Below, piece by piece: positions 21,064-33,295 of a stretch of 64,000 nt of DNA (position 1 is the first letter of the stretch; the number at the start of each line of letters is the position of its first letter). Under the pieces are notes generated by a model. That model made no database searches, was not told where the DNA came from, and saw only the letters and a list, made by a program, of their open reading frames with translations. Origin of the DNA: Paraspadella gotoi (lineage: Eukaryota > Chaetognatha); NCBI GenBank assembly GCA_051294375.1, contig CM119265.1, positions 7,202,629 through 7,266,628 on the forward strand, given 5' to 3'. Both the position numbers and the translations under genes were made by a program.

Positions 21064-21272
21064 ATGAAATTGGTACAACCAATATAAAAATTATCCATTC
21101 ATTTAATAAATAAGCTATCTTGCCCCTGACTTTGGACAGGCTTTGGTGGTTTAAGGCCTCCATCACTCTTACAAGATAATGACATAGCAGGTCCCTGCAA
21201 GCTTTCAATCAAGACTCTCTCACAGTCCCGTTTATTCACTCCCAGAGTACCTGGCTTCCCTATCAATGAAGT
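21064..21272 (+). repeat. Family A interspersed repeat, longest copy
   Basis: About 209 bp, from ATGAAATTGGTACAACC to CCCTATCAATGAAG. The order is a palindromic TTGGTACAACCAA end, TATCTTG, GACTTTGGACAGGC, TTTAAGGCCTCCATCAC, CAAGATA (inverse of TATCTTG), GCAGGTCCCTGC, CTCTCTCACAGTC, GTACCTGGCTTCCC. There is no Pol III B box and no open frame, so it is SINE- or MITE-sized and non-autonomous. Confidence 0.9.
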
Positions 21273-21599
21273 GGAAAATATTTCAAAGAATGTTTCAATT
21301 GTATGAAAAGACCACTCCCTTAAGTATTAGATCGGGGAATACTTATTGTACTCCGCACTAGCATCAAAATACAAGGAGCTGAATTTTATTTCATTCCACA
21401 ACATTTATAATTTTATACCCTTCCTTTATTCCCGACAAACCCCAATGTTTCGTTCACTTTAATCCATTTATTCATGTTATTCATATCCTTTAAATCAAAG
21501 CTAAACAAGAATTTATCCTCTCTGGCCGATCGGCCGAGCGACGGCAGAGAGAGTGGGTGTGGGTTTCTCTCTTCGCCGTCGAGATGGCGACACGAGATG

Positions 21600-21965
21600 C
21601 CACTGAGGAAAGCGCCTCATATTGGAAACGAGGAAGGCGCCTCTTAAATTTGTTGAGACAATGGAACCGGCGTATTTTCAATCTGGGTGAAAATTGGAAG
21701 GTATGGAGGATAAAATATTATTGTTGAGTTCTAGGATTTTGCTGGTCCGTAAGAAACGCTCCATTAGGTATGGGCAAAGGAGCTATTTGAATAGGGAAAG
21801 CGTCACCCAATGAGGGAAAGAGCTACCCTGGTAGGAAAGGCGACAATCGTGAAGGAAAAGCCAGTATCCTAATGGCGCTGGCACTTCACGGATCGGAAAA
21901 GGCGCCATTCGCAGAAAGTGGAGCGCGCCGCTCTAAAAAAGGGAAGGCGCCATTCGAGTTTAAAA
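21600..21965. repeat. Diffuse ~20-nt periodic GGAAAGGCGCC motif
   Basis: From about 21774 a GGGAAAG/GGAAAGG motif recurs every 20 bases (21794, 21814, 21834, 21854, 21874 weak, 21894, 21914 weak). Fuller GGAAAGCGCC or GGAAGGCGCC matches are at 21607, 21632, 21895 and 21941. The units are too diverged for a simple tandem repeat, so it is an old minisatellite or a binding-site array. Confidence 0.5.
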
Positions 21966-22384
21966 AAAAAAAGAAAAGAAAAGGCGTCGGACTCTCAATC
22001 CAGCGACAGGAATCTCCTCATAACTCGTTCCTGATTTCCCTCGTGGCGGATGAGTCGTTCCCTCGACTCCATTTGCTTCGCTTTACCCCATCTCACCCCA
22101 CGCCCCCTCCCCCTCTATCCCCCGTCGGCAACTTTTTTTGTGTTTTTTTTATTCGCTTCTCGCGTCTTTTTTTTTTTACGTTGCTCTTTTGGTCTTTGGT
22201 CTTTTCTCCTTCTCTCTTTTATGGGCCTTTACAACTCGGCAAATCTGGGGCGTAATTTTAGTGGATTTTTGAGGGTTTAAACGTTTTTATGAACAACTTC
22301 ACGTATTCTTAAATAGTATTTAAATGTAAGCGAGAAAGTAGTTATTTATTTTGTATTTTGTATTTTTTTTTTTTTATTGGCGCT

Positions 22385-22565
22385 CGTGGTTGCGTGTGGG
22401 AGCGACAGTATGGTCAGGAACCTCTTTGGATAGAAATTCGCGTACTCGATCAATTGGAGGGAGAACAGCCTGGCGAAGGCATTCTACGTCAATTCTGTCG
22501 ATGTTTAGTCGGCGATTGCCTTTGGTTCCAGGAAGTCGGTTTTAAGACAATGTTTTTATATATTG
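22385..22565. other. Unassigned block open in several frames
   Basis: A 160-180 bp GC-balanced block in AT-rich surroundings is open in two plus frames (for example QYGQEPLWIEIRVLDQLEGE). It is also open on the minus strand, with RLNIDRIDVECLRQAVLPP and REFLSKEVPDHTVAPTRNH ending in TAA. The minus reading has the more protein-like composition. It may be an old transposon or gene fragment; I cannot name it. Confidence 0.25.
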
Positions 22566-23089
22566 AAAAACATTTATAAGAACGTTCTGTAAATTTGTTT
22601 ACACTTTTTCAAACATTCTTAATTTTTGATTCGTTTTCGTTGAAAAAATTTAAAAAATGAGAGGAAGTGGAGGGGAAAAGAGGGAGAGATGTCGAAGAAG
22701 TAAGATAAAAAGGAAAAAAGGTTTAGTTGATTAATTAGGGACTTTGTAGGGAGGCGAAGTGGAAGGAACGGTGCGAGAGAGAGAGAGAGAGAGAAAATGG
22801 AAGAGAACCAACATGAATGGGTAATTTCGTTCGCCGCCATTTAAGGGGACCAAGTGACCAGGGGGGTAAAAAGCTGGTTCTGACCATATAATCCTTTTTT
22901 CTATAAATATTTGGGAAAGTAGATAAAACAATTAATGACTATCACCATTAAAATTCCTTTGATGATAGACCCTTAAGCTTATGATATCATTTATATCACT
23001 AGGTGCCCTTAACCGGCCATTGAAATATCGTAAGCAAAACTCCATATTAAACACATTTATCAAGGATAATGCAAACAAAAATAAGGGAG

Positions 23090-23090
23090 T

Positions 23091-23148
<58 letters not shown>

Positions 23149-23312
23149 AAGAGAGATAGAAAAAGAGAGGGAGAGAGATAAAGATTTTTGCCCAACAAAT
23201 GAAAGAGAAAATGAAAATTATGAAGAGAAAATAAAAGTTTAAAATGCTTGTCAGTTAAAAAAAAAGGTTAAAATGAAAAAATGAAGAGTTCTGACTTTTA
23301 AATTGAAGTGGG

Positions 23313-23351
<39 letters not shown>
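23090..23351. repeat. (GA)n tracts
   Basis: GA tracts at about 23090-23180 and 23319-23351 are separated by AT-rich sequence. No gene is seen around them. Confidence 0.95.
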
Positions 23352-23354
<3 letters not shown>

Positions 23355-24149
23355 GTTTTCTACGAGGATGGAATTAAAAAGAAATTAAGGAAAGAATAAA
23401 AAAATGATTTATTTAAAAAATGTTGATAATGACATTATCAAAGGAAAGTTGATAAATCATTATCTCTCGCTGTTGCCGTAAAATGGCTTGCGATCTACAT
23501 AAACGATGTCAATCAAAAACGCTTTTACAAGTTTTAAACCTTAAAAATTCCAATTGCAATATTTCCAAGAAATATAAAGATTTAAAATTTTTTTTTTAGT
23601 ATTTTTTTTCTTAGGGGGAGGGGGAGAATTTTTTTTTTAAAGATCAGTTCTTCTTGTTACTTTTATTGCTTCTTGTTACATTTAACTTTTATTTTAATTT
23701 GACAACAAAGAATTTCATATTAGGACGGAGAGAACAAAGGCAAAGCCAACGAAGAAGATGATTACGTCGAACACAACGACCACATTGACGTCGATAAACG
23801 GATTCGACCTTGTGATTGTCGATGATAAAAGAAAGAGAGAGATGATGATGATGAGAGAGAGAGAGAGAGGGGAAGATGGAGAAATGAATAAAAATGATAT
23901 AAAAATGGCGCGAACATCCAAAAATAAACCGTGTAAGCGATTTTCACAGTCATCATCTCCCGTGGAAATTGCGGAGGTTCATACGAGGTCAAGCTTTAGG
24001 GTTTCAAACTCGAAAAAGCTTCGCAATTTTCCTTTAATAACGGGGAGATTTTTCTTTTTCGTCAAAAATGTTTGGAAGGAAGGTTATCTCGAGGTGACAG
24101 ACGGGAAAGGCAGCTGAAGCAAGCACGTTTCATGCTGTAAAATGGGGAA

Positions 24150-24200
24150 GTGAAAGAGAGAAAGAGAAAGAGAGAGAAGAGAGAGGAGAGAGAGAGAGAG

Positions 24201-24246
<46 letters not shown>
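24150..24246. repeat. (GA)n microsatellite
   Basis: GA tract with GAAA and GGA breaks, about 500 bp from the CpG-rich candidate exon at 24.75-24.87 kb. Confidence 0.96.
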
Positions 24247-24249
<3 letters not shown>

Positions 24250-24746
24250 TATGTCCTCAGCTGCATAATGCGGTAAAAGAAAAAAATTCCGATGGAAACA
24301 AACAAATAGTAAAATAGTCAGAATGAGTCAAAAAAATCTTTCGAAAACATATATAAACAGAATTCGGAATCGAAGATTAGTACATTAGTACATTACTAAC
24401 AGAAGGCAACATCAACGACAGATAACAAGTTCGTTCCTTAAAGATATAATATGCTGAACGACAAATGCACTAAATTTTAAAATACAAAGTTAAATAACTC
24501 ATTGATGGTAACCGATCCAAGCAAGAGAGACAAGCCGCCGCCAGCCTCGTGCGCAAGATTTTTGCAAACAAATTCTCCAAACAAAGACGCCAGTTCCACG
24601 CAAACAAAAAACATCCCGAACCTTCAGCTTTATCCAATTAACCACCTGCTTTGCCTCCTTCGCCACCTGCTTTGCCACCTGCTTTTCCAACTCCCTTCTC
24701 CACTTCCTTCACTGTCAGCGCCACTCGCTTTGCGCCCCAACGCCAC

Positions 24747-24871
24747 CTGCTTTGCGCGTAGTCGCTGACGTTTTTATCCCTGGCGGGTGGCGCAACCCCC
24801 GACACGTAGTCGAACAAATCTGTTGACGACCCCCCCAGGGCGGCGTCGTGCATCCCGACGCCCCGCCGCAT
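24747..24871 (-). CDS. Candidate 5' coding exon (possibly slo2 start)
   Basis: In a CpG-rich patch an open frame starts at ATG 24871 (alternative ATG at 24853) and runs about 41 codons to a CAG|GTGGCG donor-like site after 24747. It leaves two bases, AG, which is exactly the phase the 12506 exon needs (AG plus T gives Ser). It shows the peptides GSSTDLFDYV and DKNVSDYAQS but no motif I can assign. The donor is weak, and a phase match occurs by chance one time in three. It could equally be an unrelated gene's first exon or non-coding. Confidence 0.25.
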
Positions 24872-25376
24872 CGCGTCACGAAGACGACGACGATGACGTA
24901 GTTAACCGGAAGAGGTCGTTGAAGTTAATCCAAGTTTCTATTTGAGCGACGAAGGATCGATGATCTTTTGTTTTCCTTCTTCGAGTTAAAATCCGCACGA
25001 TTTGAGACCAGAGCATAGCTTTGTTTGTTTAATTTTTTTTAATGAAACAATTTATGTTTAGTCTGAAGGCGAGTCTATTTAATTTTAGGTCCGTTTGAAT
25101 AAAAACATTTTTTTAATAAATTTGGTTGCGATTGTTTTGTTTTTTTGTTTTTTTTATTGATAAAATAAAGCATGCGATGGGGTTATGATTCGGAGCTGCG
25201 TGGGGGGGGGGAAACTGAATCAATTAAAAATGACATTAAGATTGTCGGGAAAATATCAACGTAATTTTTCATAATGAGTGACATTATAATGTCATATAGA
25301 CGTAATTATCTAAAATTTTGCAAATAATTACTAAATAACACATTATATATATATAGAACAAAAGAAAGTCTCATAT

Positions 25377-25469
25377 AACCAATTAGCCATTGAATGTCCA
25401 AATCAGGGGCAAGAGAACTTATTTACGAAATGAATAGATAGTTTTTATATTGGTCGTACCAATTTCATA
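25377..25469 (-). repeat. Family A interspersed repeat, partial copy
   Basis: Reverse-oriented partial copy containing TGTCCAAATCAGGGGCAAG and ATTGGTCGTACCAATTTCAT. Only the end carrying the TTGGTACAACCAA palindrome is kept. Confidence 0.8.
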
Positions 25470-25555
25470 GAAAAACGACGTCGGACGACCCGAGAGAAGA
25501 GAAACATTATTGGCATCACCTGTTTCCATGGAAACTGGAAAGCATTTCACGAGGT

Positions 25556-25757
25556 TTTCGACGACGACGACGACGACGGCGAAAACGACGACGATAACTG
25601 CGACGATGATCACAACGATGCCAACATAGCGGACGACGACGATGACGACGACGACATGAGCATCGTGAAAACGCGCGCCACGAGCGCGCCAACAAAAGGG
25701 AAAAAACGACGACGACAACGACGACGACCACGAAACGAACGAAAACGACGGCAGCGC
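25556..25757. repeat. CGA/GAC triplet-rich block
   Basis: Several short (ACG)n arrays in 200 bp. Open frames read as Val/Arg-rich repeats and are not evidence of a gene. Similar arrays occur at 8970-9036, 26848-26882, 29905-29935, 31648-31675, 50144-50205 and 62238-62264. Confidence 0.9.
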
Positions 25758-25986
25758 GAGGAACAATTATCCCTTTAGGGTAACGCGGGTTAAGTGAAAC
25801 TCGATTTGGAGCTGATTGATGAGGGAAGGACCATAGAGAAGACGACGAAGACGGCGACAAAAAAAGAGACGAAAATATCTCAAAAATGGCGGAAAATCAC
25901 TCGAGGGAGAGAAAAAATGCAGACATGGTTTGGGGCTGAGTTTAATTTAGAATTTTATTGTTTCGAGAGAGAGAAAAAATTTTTTT

Positions 25987-25991
<5 letters not shown>

Positions 25992-26047
<56 letters not shown>
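25992..26047. repeat. (CT)n microsatellite
   Basis: Pure CT tract of about 56 bp. Confidence 0.97.
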
Positions 26048-26049
<2 letters not shown>

Positions 26050-26598
26050 CGAGTTCTCTTTAAAAACATTATTTTCAAAATGACGCTAAAATTTTCGCCT
26101 CTCTTTTCTCCCAGGTGTTCCAATCAAAAATTCGTTTTCTTTTGCATTAATATTTTTTGTTGAGCGAAGTGAGTATCAAGATGCGTAGATTTGTTATCTT
26201 CACTCTTCCTCTTTCGATTCTTCAATATTTCCAGCACACCTGAGTCAAAAGTTGAAGTAAAATTTTCACTAAAAATTGTGACAGTCAGCCTTTCTTATTT
26301 TTTTTGTTGCAAAAAGAGAGTTTTATAAATAAACCTAGATTGGATAAAACGGTGTTTATTCATGTTAAATAATTTTTTACCCGTGACTGTTTAATTGTAT
26401 GAAAGAAGTCAATTACAAAACAATTTTAATGCAAATAACAAACAAACACTAAAATCGGTTAAAAGAAGGGTTAATTCAACTTAGCCAAAATAAGTATGAT
26501 ACATATGCAAGTAAATGGTCTTATGGTGCCCTACCTTCACACCAAATATGAACTTAAAATTAAATGATGAAGTATTACCGGATTTATAAACAACATTA

Positions 26599-26698
26599 AT
26601 GAAAGTAGGACAGACCGACAGACAGACAGACATACCGACCGACCGAAAAGAGACTTATAGAGTTGCTCCGCGAGTACTCTCGGGGCAACTAAAAAACT
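26599..26698 (-). repeat. Family B interspersed repeat, outer-end fragment
   Basis: Only the PyR-repeat half is present: GTAGGACAGACCGACAGAC, then ATACCGACCGACCGAAAAG and ACTTATAGAGTTGCTCCGCG. Orientation is inferred from comparison with the copy at 61.7-62.0 kb. Confidence 0.7.
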
Positions 26699-27907
26699 TC
26701 CGCCCAGATCCTTTCTCCATTTCCGCTCCATTTTTCCAGATCCACCCACCGGGTCCACCCTTCCATTTTTCTTCCTCTCCCGTCGCCTTCTCTTTATCTC
26801 GCCTCTTTTTCTCAATAAACGAGAAAAATGCGTCAGTTCCGGCGGAAATAGTCGTCGTCGTCGTCGTCGTCGTCGTTGTTGTACTTGTCCTCCCGTGTTT
26901 AGAGGCGCGCCCGTTTCTTCGGCGCCTGGCGAGTCTCTTGCTTCTCACTTTATTGAGCCTCGAGTCGAGCTTCATGCTTTTAACGTCGTTTTTATGATTT
27001 TCTCCCTCATTTTATGTTTCATTATTATTTTTTCGTTTTCTTTTCTTTTTTTTTTTTTAGTCGTGTGACCATCGGCGGCAAAGACATATTTTTAATTTTT
27101 TTTTGTCCGCGTTGAGTGATCTTTACAACCGAGCGGTAAGAGTTCTAGTTCTAGTGTCTCCGAGCAATAGCTAAATTTGAAAAGTAGATGAAAATAGTAC
27201 ATCCAAAATCAAGGGTAACAGTGGTAGACAGAAGTTTCATAGATATTATATTTAAAAGTCATTTTTTGTTAAGAAACAATCTATGATAAACAGTAAAAGG
27301 GAATTTATATTAAAATATTCATATATATATAAATATCTGATTACAACAAAAAGATTACAGATTTGAGCTGAATTGCGATTGACGTGAGCAAAGTCTTAAG
27401 AAATTTTCGATTTTAAGTTTTGCGATTCACGATTTCACATTTGAGATTACAACTTGAATTCTAAATTCGATGTACTTTCGTGAGTCGCTCCTTAATTCGG
27501 TTAAAATTCCTAAATGCGACGCGAAGGTCGTTTTTCGTTTGGGCGGGATGGGCGTGGCTCGTTTGGGGGAGGGGAAGTTAGGGAGAGGAAAGAGAAAAGA
27601 GTGGATGGTGAGGTATTACCTGAGATGTGACGTAAGAACTTAAATGCAGGATTCGTTTATTCGTCTATTTAAGGTGAATTTGATTTTAAAATAGGAAGAA
27701 GAAAAACTCAAAATATCGAATGAGATTTAATTCAAAATTAAGAATCAAGAGGAAAAAAAAATCTGGTAGGTATAATCCAAAACCATCGTAACATGCTATG
27801 AGAGTGTCGCAATTTTGAATTGATCTGTTAAGAAAAATATGTAAGTAAAAGCAATAAAAGGATTAAAAAAATTGTTTGAAATCGTGGTACAGAAACGTCC
27901 GTTCGCT

Positions 27908-27909
<2 letters not shown>

Positions 27910-27953
<44 letters not shown>
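27910..27953. repeat. (CT)n microsatellite
   Basis: Pure CT tract followed by a C run. Confidence 0.97.
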
Positions 27954-27954
<1 letters not shown>

Positions 27955-28290
27955 CCCCTCGTCACCACGGCCGAATTCTATTTCTTCTCTTCTAACCCTC
28001 ACCTTCACCAAAAAAATTGGTTCCATTGCTAATTTTTTTTTCCGCGACTATTTTTAGAAAACAATTTCAGACAGCGACGCGATCATTTCCCCTTGAGTTC
28101 CTTTGTTCGTGGAGGGTTAACGCCCACATTTCCGAGTTCTTGACGTCGACACATTGAAGGTTCTCACTTCAGATTTTTCACTTCAGGTTTTTCACTTCTG
28201 GTTTTTGCTTCCAGCGACACTTTTCGTTGTCTCTCGGGACGGAGTCGCTTCGGGCGTCTGGAAAACAACAAGTTGGCGCATCCATCAAAG

Positions 28291-28467
<177 letters not shown>

Positions 28468-28598
28468 AAAAAATACTGAAAAAGCAGTTACGTTCGAGAG
28501 AGAGACCGTCATATTTTTTGTTTGACAGAAAAAAAAAAACTCAAAAATCCCGTTGAGTCTCATTTTTTTGGTTCAGTTTTCGTTTTTCCAGTTTCCAC

Positions 28599-28763
28599 GG
28601 ATGGAACCGCGGCCATTTTTCCTCCGCCTCCTCCTCCCGTTAACAAAGGAACCGCGTCAAAAGATCCGGTGATGGAACCAGAGCAACATAATGGATGCCA
28701 TCGTCCGCCGTTGTTGTGGACAACCAATCTCGTCTCTCTGCAATGTTTGGATTGCAACTGCTA
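28599..28763 (+). CDS. Unassigned possible terminal exon (Pro-rich)
   Basis: A strong acceptor-like tract, TTTTCGTTTTTCCAG, precedes an open frame. It reads STDGTAAIF, six prolines, VNKGTASKDPVMEPEQ, then LWTTNLVSLQCLDCNC and a TAA stop. The block is richer in C and G than its surroundings and is not a simple repeat. The minus strand is also open here (ETRLVVHNNGGRWHPLCC, with GGGGGG), so the strand is uncertain. I do not recognise a family. Confidence 0.25.
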
Positions 28764-30398
28764 ATACACGATAGGAAATAAAAAAGATTTAAAGAGAATG
28801 TCAATAGATAAGTGAACAATTTAAAAAATCGATATTTTCTTTCCAGATGAGAATTAAAAAAATACTGTACAAATAACTAACTCCCTCGGCATCTCATTCG
28901 CCCATTTGTTTTCGAAAAAAAATTAAGGGAAAAACTTTTTTGTTTGGCTCAGTAGATAATGAACTTGTTCAGCTAAACGCTTTTAGTAGATTATTCGGTG
29001 GTATAATTTATGACCTATGCCATCAGCAACGACGTCTACCATGAGCAGAATGAACCCTGTTTGCTTGATAGGATCCTAAGGGCCACCGCTTTGGTAAACA
29101 TTTCCAGGATAAAGGTAAGGAGAGTTGGCGTGAAATGACGGAGTGTCGTCACCCTGATAACTTGACTGGACAGACGACGCGGTCTTTTGTTTATAAAAGA
29201 CAAAAGATCATCGAGACAATTAGTTTCATTTATGATGGCTCTGAAGGCGACGTGTAGGAGTCGTGACTTTCGTAATAGTTTTTATTTTAACGCTCTCGAT
29301 CTACAAATATGAACAAGGAGGAGTGGATAAAAATTGACTTAAGGTTAACAATAATAATATAATAGAATAACCGAAAGACTTATTCATTAGATAATAGATA
29401 TACCTCAGCTCAGGCTTAAAGCTTTAAGAAATATCCAATGTCCTTTCCCTTATTTTCGCATTTTCTTCCTTTTTCCCAATCTCCGCATTTTTTTCCCCTA
29501 AATCATATTTCGCTTTAATTCTCGATTTATTGTAGCCATTGAAAAAATCCATCAAACCGTTAAAAGGTGCTAAGCCGCAGTTTCACCAAAAAAAAAGTCG
29601 GTAGAAAGAAAGGAAGCAAAGAATCAAAAAAGAATAAAAGCAGGTTTGCTCTCCTTTGCTTCTTTTTTTCTTCCTTTGTCCGAGTCTCCCAGAGACGAAT
29701 GATCTTGGGCTAATATTGCCAGCGAATTTGCGAGTCGTGACCAAAAGCGACCGAGAGAGAAAAAGATTTTATGTGGAATTCGCAGTGAAATATCGAGGCT
29801 TACGAGCTGCCGAGACTTTTTTTGGCAGCCTTAGCTTTGAACTGGTTTTTTTTTTTTGGTTTTTTTTTATTTTATTCAGGTACGGCTTTCTGCGGTATCG
29901 ACGACGACGACAATGACGACGACGACAAAAATGGAATCTTGTCCACAATCTACGAAAAAAAAGTTTTGGGGGGAAAATCGTCGTAAATCTTCCTCGCTCG
30001 ACCTTGGCGACGACAGCGACCAAGATGGCGATCTCTGACGGCGACGTCGCCGTTGGCTTACGAGCGCCATCTGTCGAATGTCCATCGCGTTCAGTTTCAC
30101 GCGAATTCGGCTGATGATGGCGCCGGAACTCAGCCTCCCATCAACCAAATTGGCTAAGCGCCAATATATATATTTAACGCGTCATTTGACCTTTTTTTTT
30201 ATAACATTCAAATTTTCATTCAAATTTAGTATTTGTGTTTCTCTCGCTTCAACCTTATCTGGAATTTAATTTTCCCTTACAATTCCAACCATTTTTAATT
30301 GAAAAAGGCCATTTGGGCTCTGCGGACTCGTTCCAGCTAATTACGCCTCCTCAAATTTAATGGACACCCGGAGAGCTTCGCCAGATTTTTAGTAGCGG

Positions 30399-30486
30399 CT
30401 TTCTGTCCCTCAGTGCGTCTTTCTGTCCCCCAGACGGTCTTTCTGTCCCCCAGACGGTCTTTCTGTCCCTCAGACGGTCTTTCTCT
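30399..30486. repeat. 20-bp tandem repeat, four units
   Basis: Units of CTTTCTGTCCCYCAGACGGT at 30399, 30419, 30439 and 30459, with the first unit and the end diverged. Confidence 0.95.
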
Positions 30487-32507
30487 CACTGTTTCTAGTA
30501 TCTATTTCTCTGTCTGGCCGTCAGTCTGTCGATCTGTTTGTCTCTGTGACTTCGCTTCGAATATGTATTATTTTGAAAAGTAATTAAAACTAACTGTTCT
30601 ACTAAATACGTCATGCAGATATATCCATTTTCTATCAGTAAATCTGTAAAAAAGTTGATCAGAAAATATTTTTTCTATAGAACGTATTCCTCCACCAGAC
30701 GCTGAGTCCGAGTGCCCCGACAACACAATATTTTTTTGGGGGTTTTTAAAAAAAATTTATGGGGGAATTCAAATTTAAATCGTTTTTTTTTTTCGAAATT
30801 GCTTTCGGTGATAAAAAAAAATTGCGACCGATTCATGGAAATGGGGCAGTGTGGGCATTGAAGGAAGGAAAGAGGGAGGATGCGAAATCTTTGAGAGATT
30901 TTGATAAAGGAAACTAGACAAGGGTTGTATGGTTAAAAGAGAAAGACGGAGAAAACAATATGTTGTCATCGGCGGCGGCGGCGGCGGAAAAGCGCACCAG
31001 GTGTTGAGCACGTCGGATATTTCGATCATGCCGTGTTCGCACTGTTCATTGAGCACTGATCGGTGTTTACTGTTGTGGTTTACTCCCATGAAACAAAAAA
31101 AAAAATTCTTACTGGCCAGTGGCTAGCGGCCAGTGGCCATATAGAGAGACCAAAGATACGTAGCACCTAGATAATGATAATGAAGATGACAATCAGGACC
31201 TCGACAAGTGAGTATTTTAAGCAACCTTGACGGCGAAACATAATGACTAAAAATATCAACAATGCAGATGACGGGTCTCTTCCTCCCCGTCTCTTTTTAT
31301 AAAGAACAACATCAACATCTTCAAAACAACAACAAGAACAACAACAACAACAATAACAAAAAAAGAAAAACACGGAAAAACAATGACATCACAAATGATT
31401 TCAAGGGTAAAGAACTGGTTGCAAAAAAGAAAACGATAACTTAATCGGTTCTCCTTAGTATTTTTAAAAAAAATTTAACTCATTTATTTTGTGACTTCAC
31501 ATCAGGGGAAATTTTAATTGTAAATTAAATCAATGAATGAGAATGGGATAATATAAACCGACTGGAAATGCGATTAAAACATCGACTGAGAAAAACATCA
31601 GCGTCGCGACTGAGATGAGGATAACGAGATGAAGATGGAAAGAGTAAAGACGACGACGACGACGACGACGACGACTTCAACTGGTTCAAGGTTTAATGCT
31701 TCTTTTTTTTTTAAATTCGCGTTTCGTTGGCATTAGCATAAACTCTTGCCTCTTGATTTAAAATCCAGTACGAGGCTCCGGACGATTCGAAAACGAGGCT
31801 CTCAGATCGGCCAAGGCCTCAGCGCGTGACTCTGAATGATATCGCGTCAATCACCATAAATTATGGCGAAATAGAACCGTTTAATATTTTATGTTTTGAT
31901 AGTACATATAATATAACGCCGTTTGTTCCGCGGCTTAAGGTCAATATCACCACAGATTTTCTCGAGACTTGGTGAGCTCAATATTCCAGTCGATTATCGA
32001 TTCCAACCTTTCTCAACACCACGATACTCCTTCCCAACCCTCACTCCACTCCACCGCTTCTCAACCCTACTCCACTCCTTCCACACCCCACTCCTTCGCC
32101 CCTTCAATCTTTGGATCTTTCCGAGTTACGTCTTCGTGATTCTGGATTTTCGTTGTGAATTTCAATTTGGCTTCGACAACATTCTTTGGCCAACTCATTC
32201 TCTCTTTATTATCTCTCCCTCTCTCTCACCCTCTTTCTCTCTCTCATTCTTTACTCGCTCTCCCTCATTTTTCCCCCTCAATCGAATGAGAGCAAGGACA
32301 CGATTCGCGATCTCCGCCGCTCATTTTCTCATTTTTTTAAAATAGTAAATCTCATTTCCTAATCTTTCCAACGTGTTAGCCATTTATATCCTCCTTTCAT
32401 GCTGTCTTTATATAATCCTTTTTATATTTTCTGTCCTTTTTTTTTTCTCCCTCTTTCCCTCCTTTTTTATTTTATTTTATTAACTTTCAATCGATATCAA
32501 AAAACGT

Positions 32508-32837
32508 CTAGAAAATCCAACAGAAACTATTGTAATTAAAGCTTTTTGCATAAAATGTCAAAATTCTTCGCGCCGCTTCCTTACAAAATTTTTGGAAGTT
32601 TTGGTAAAAATCAAGAGGAAGGATTGTGACTTCTGACCTTTGGCCGCGCAGGTTTTCTGACTGCAATCCCCCTGATTGATGAAAATGTAGGATACAGATT
32701 ACAGAAGCAGAATGTCCCACGCATCCTAGAACTGTCAACCTTCTGACACCAACAATAGTGTTATAAATAACAGCATTCCCAACTGGCGCGGACCCAAAGG
32801 CATATGCCGCCTTCTCTGAGCATTTAAAGAAGGTCAT
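32508..32837 (-). other. Unassigned 109-codon open frame
   Basis: Open from ATG at 32837 (MTFFKCSEKAAYAFGSAP) to a stop near 32508. It contains VRRLTVLGCVGHSASV and LPLDFYQNFQKFCKEAARR. It is not a simple-repeat translation and it is somewhat richer in C and G than its flanks. I see no known motif, no clear splice pattern and no neighbour that would support it, so it may be a transposon relic or chance. Confidence 0.2.
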
Positions 32838-33112
32838 GGTTGCTGAATATGAATCTTTTTAATTGATTGTGATGTCAATTTGTCATTACAACTTTTTACA
32901 AGTGTACCAATTTTCATTCAATTTTTGATTTATTTTCCCGTCCAAACGATGTTTTTAAGTTAGTCCTTTATTTGCTTCTCTGTCCTTTTTTTTCACTATC
33001 TTCATTTTTTCCCTTTTTCTCCTTCCCTCCCTCCTTTTGCTTCTTCGCTTTTCAACGGAACAAAATCCTGGACGTGATGAAGGAACATCATCGCCCGAAG
33101 GCCATTTAGCCG

Positions 33113-33202
33113 GAGAGAGAGAGTGAGATATAAAGAGAGAGGGAGAGAGGGAGAGCGAGAGAGAGAGAGAGGGAAAAGAAGAAGAGTGAGAGATGAGGTA
33201 AG

Positions 33203-33244
<42 letters not shown>

Positions 33245-33245
33245 T

Positions 33246-33280
<35 letters not shown>

Positions 33281-33295
33281 GAGAGAGAGAGAGAG
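33113..33295. repeat. (GA)n microsatellite, interrupted
   Basis: GA tract with GCGA, GGGA and GATA breaks; all open frames across it are Arg-Glu or Ser-Leu repeats. Confidence 0.96.

Larger units (their letters stand above)
20540..24746. other. No confident gene; repeats and low-complexity DNA
   Basis: Holds a family A copy (21.06 kb), the 20-nt periodic block, the unassigned block at 22.4 kb, (GA)n tracts and AT-rich filler. Nothing else could be supported. Confidence 0.6.
28990..33100. other. No confident gene
   Basis: Mixed sequence with GAC-triplet arrays (29.9 and 31.65 kb), the 20-bp tandem at 30.4 kb, a pyrimidine-rich stretch at 32.0-32.5 kb and the unassigned frame at 32.5-32.8 kb. 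The complex segment at 29.0-29.25 kb is not AT-biased, but it has no long frame and no match I recognise. Confidence 0.6.

Noticed and set aside
25419-25860. Val-rich and Arg-rich frames at 25.5-25.8 kb
   Set aside because: They come from CGA/GAC triplet repeats, with no splice context or domain.
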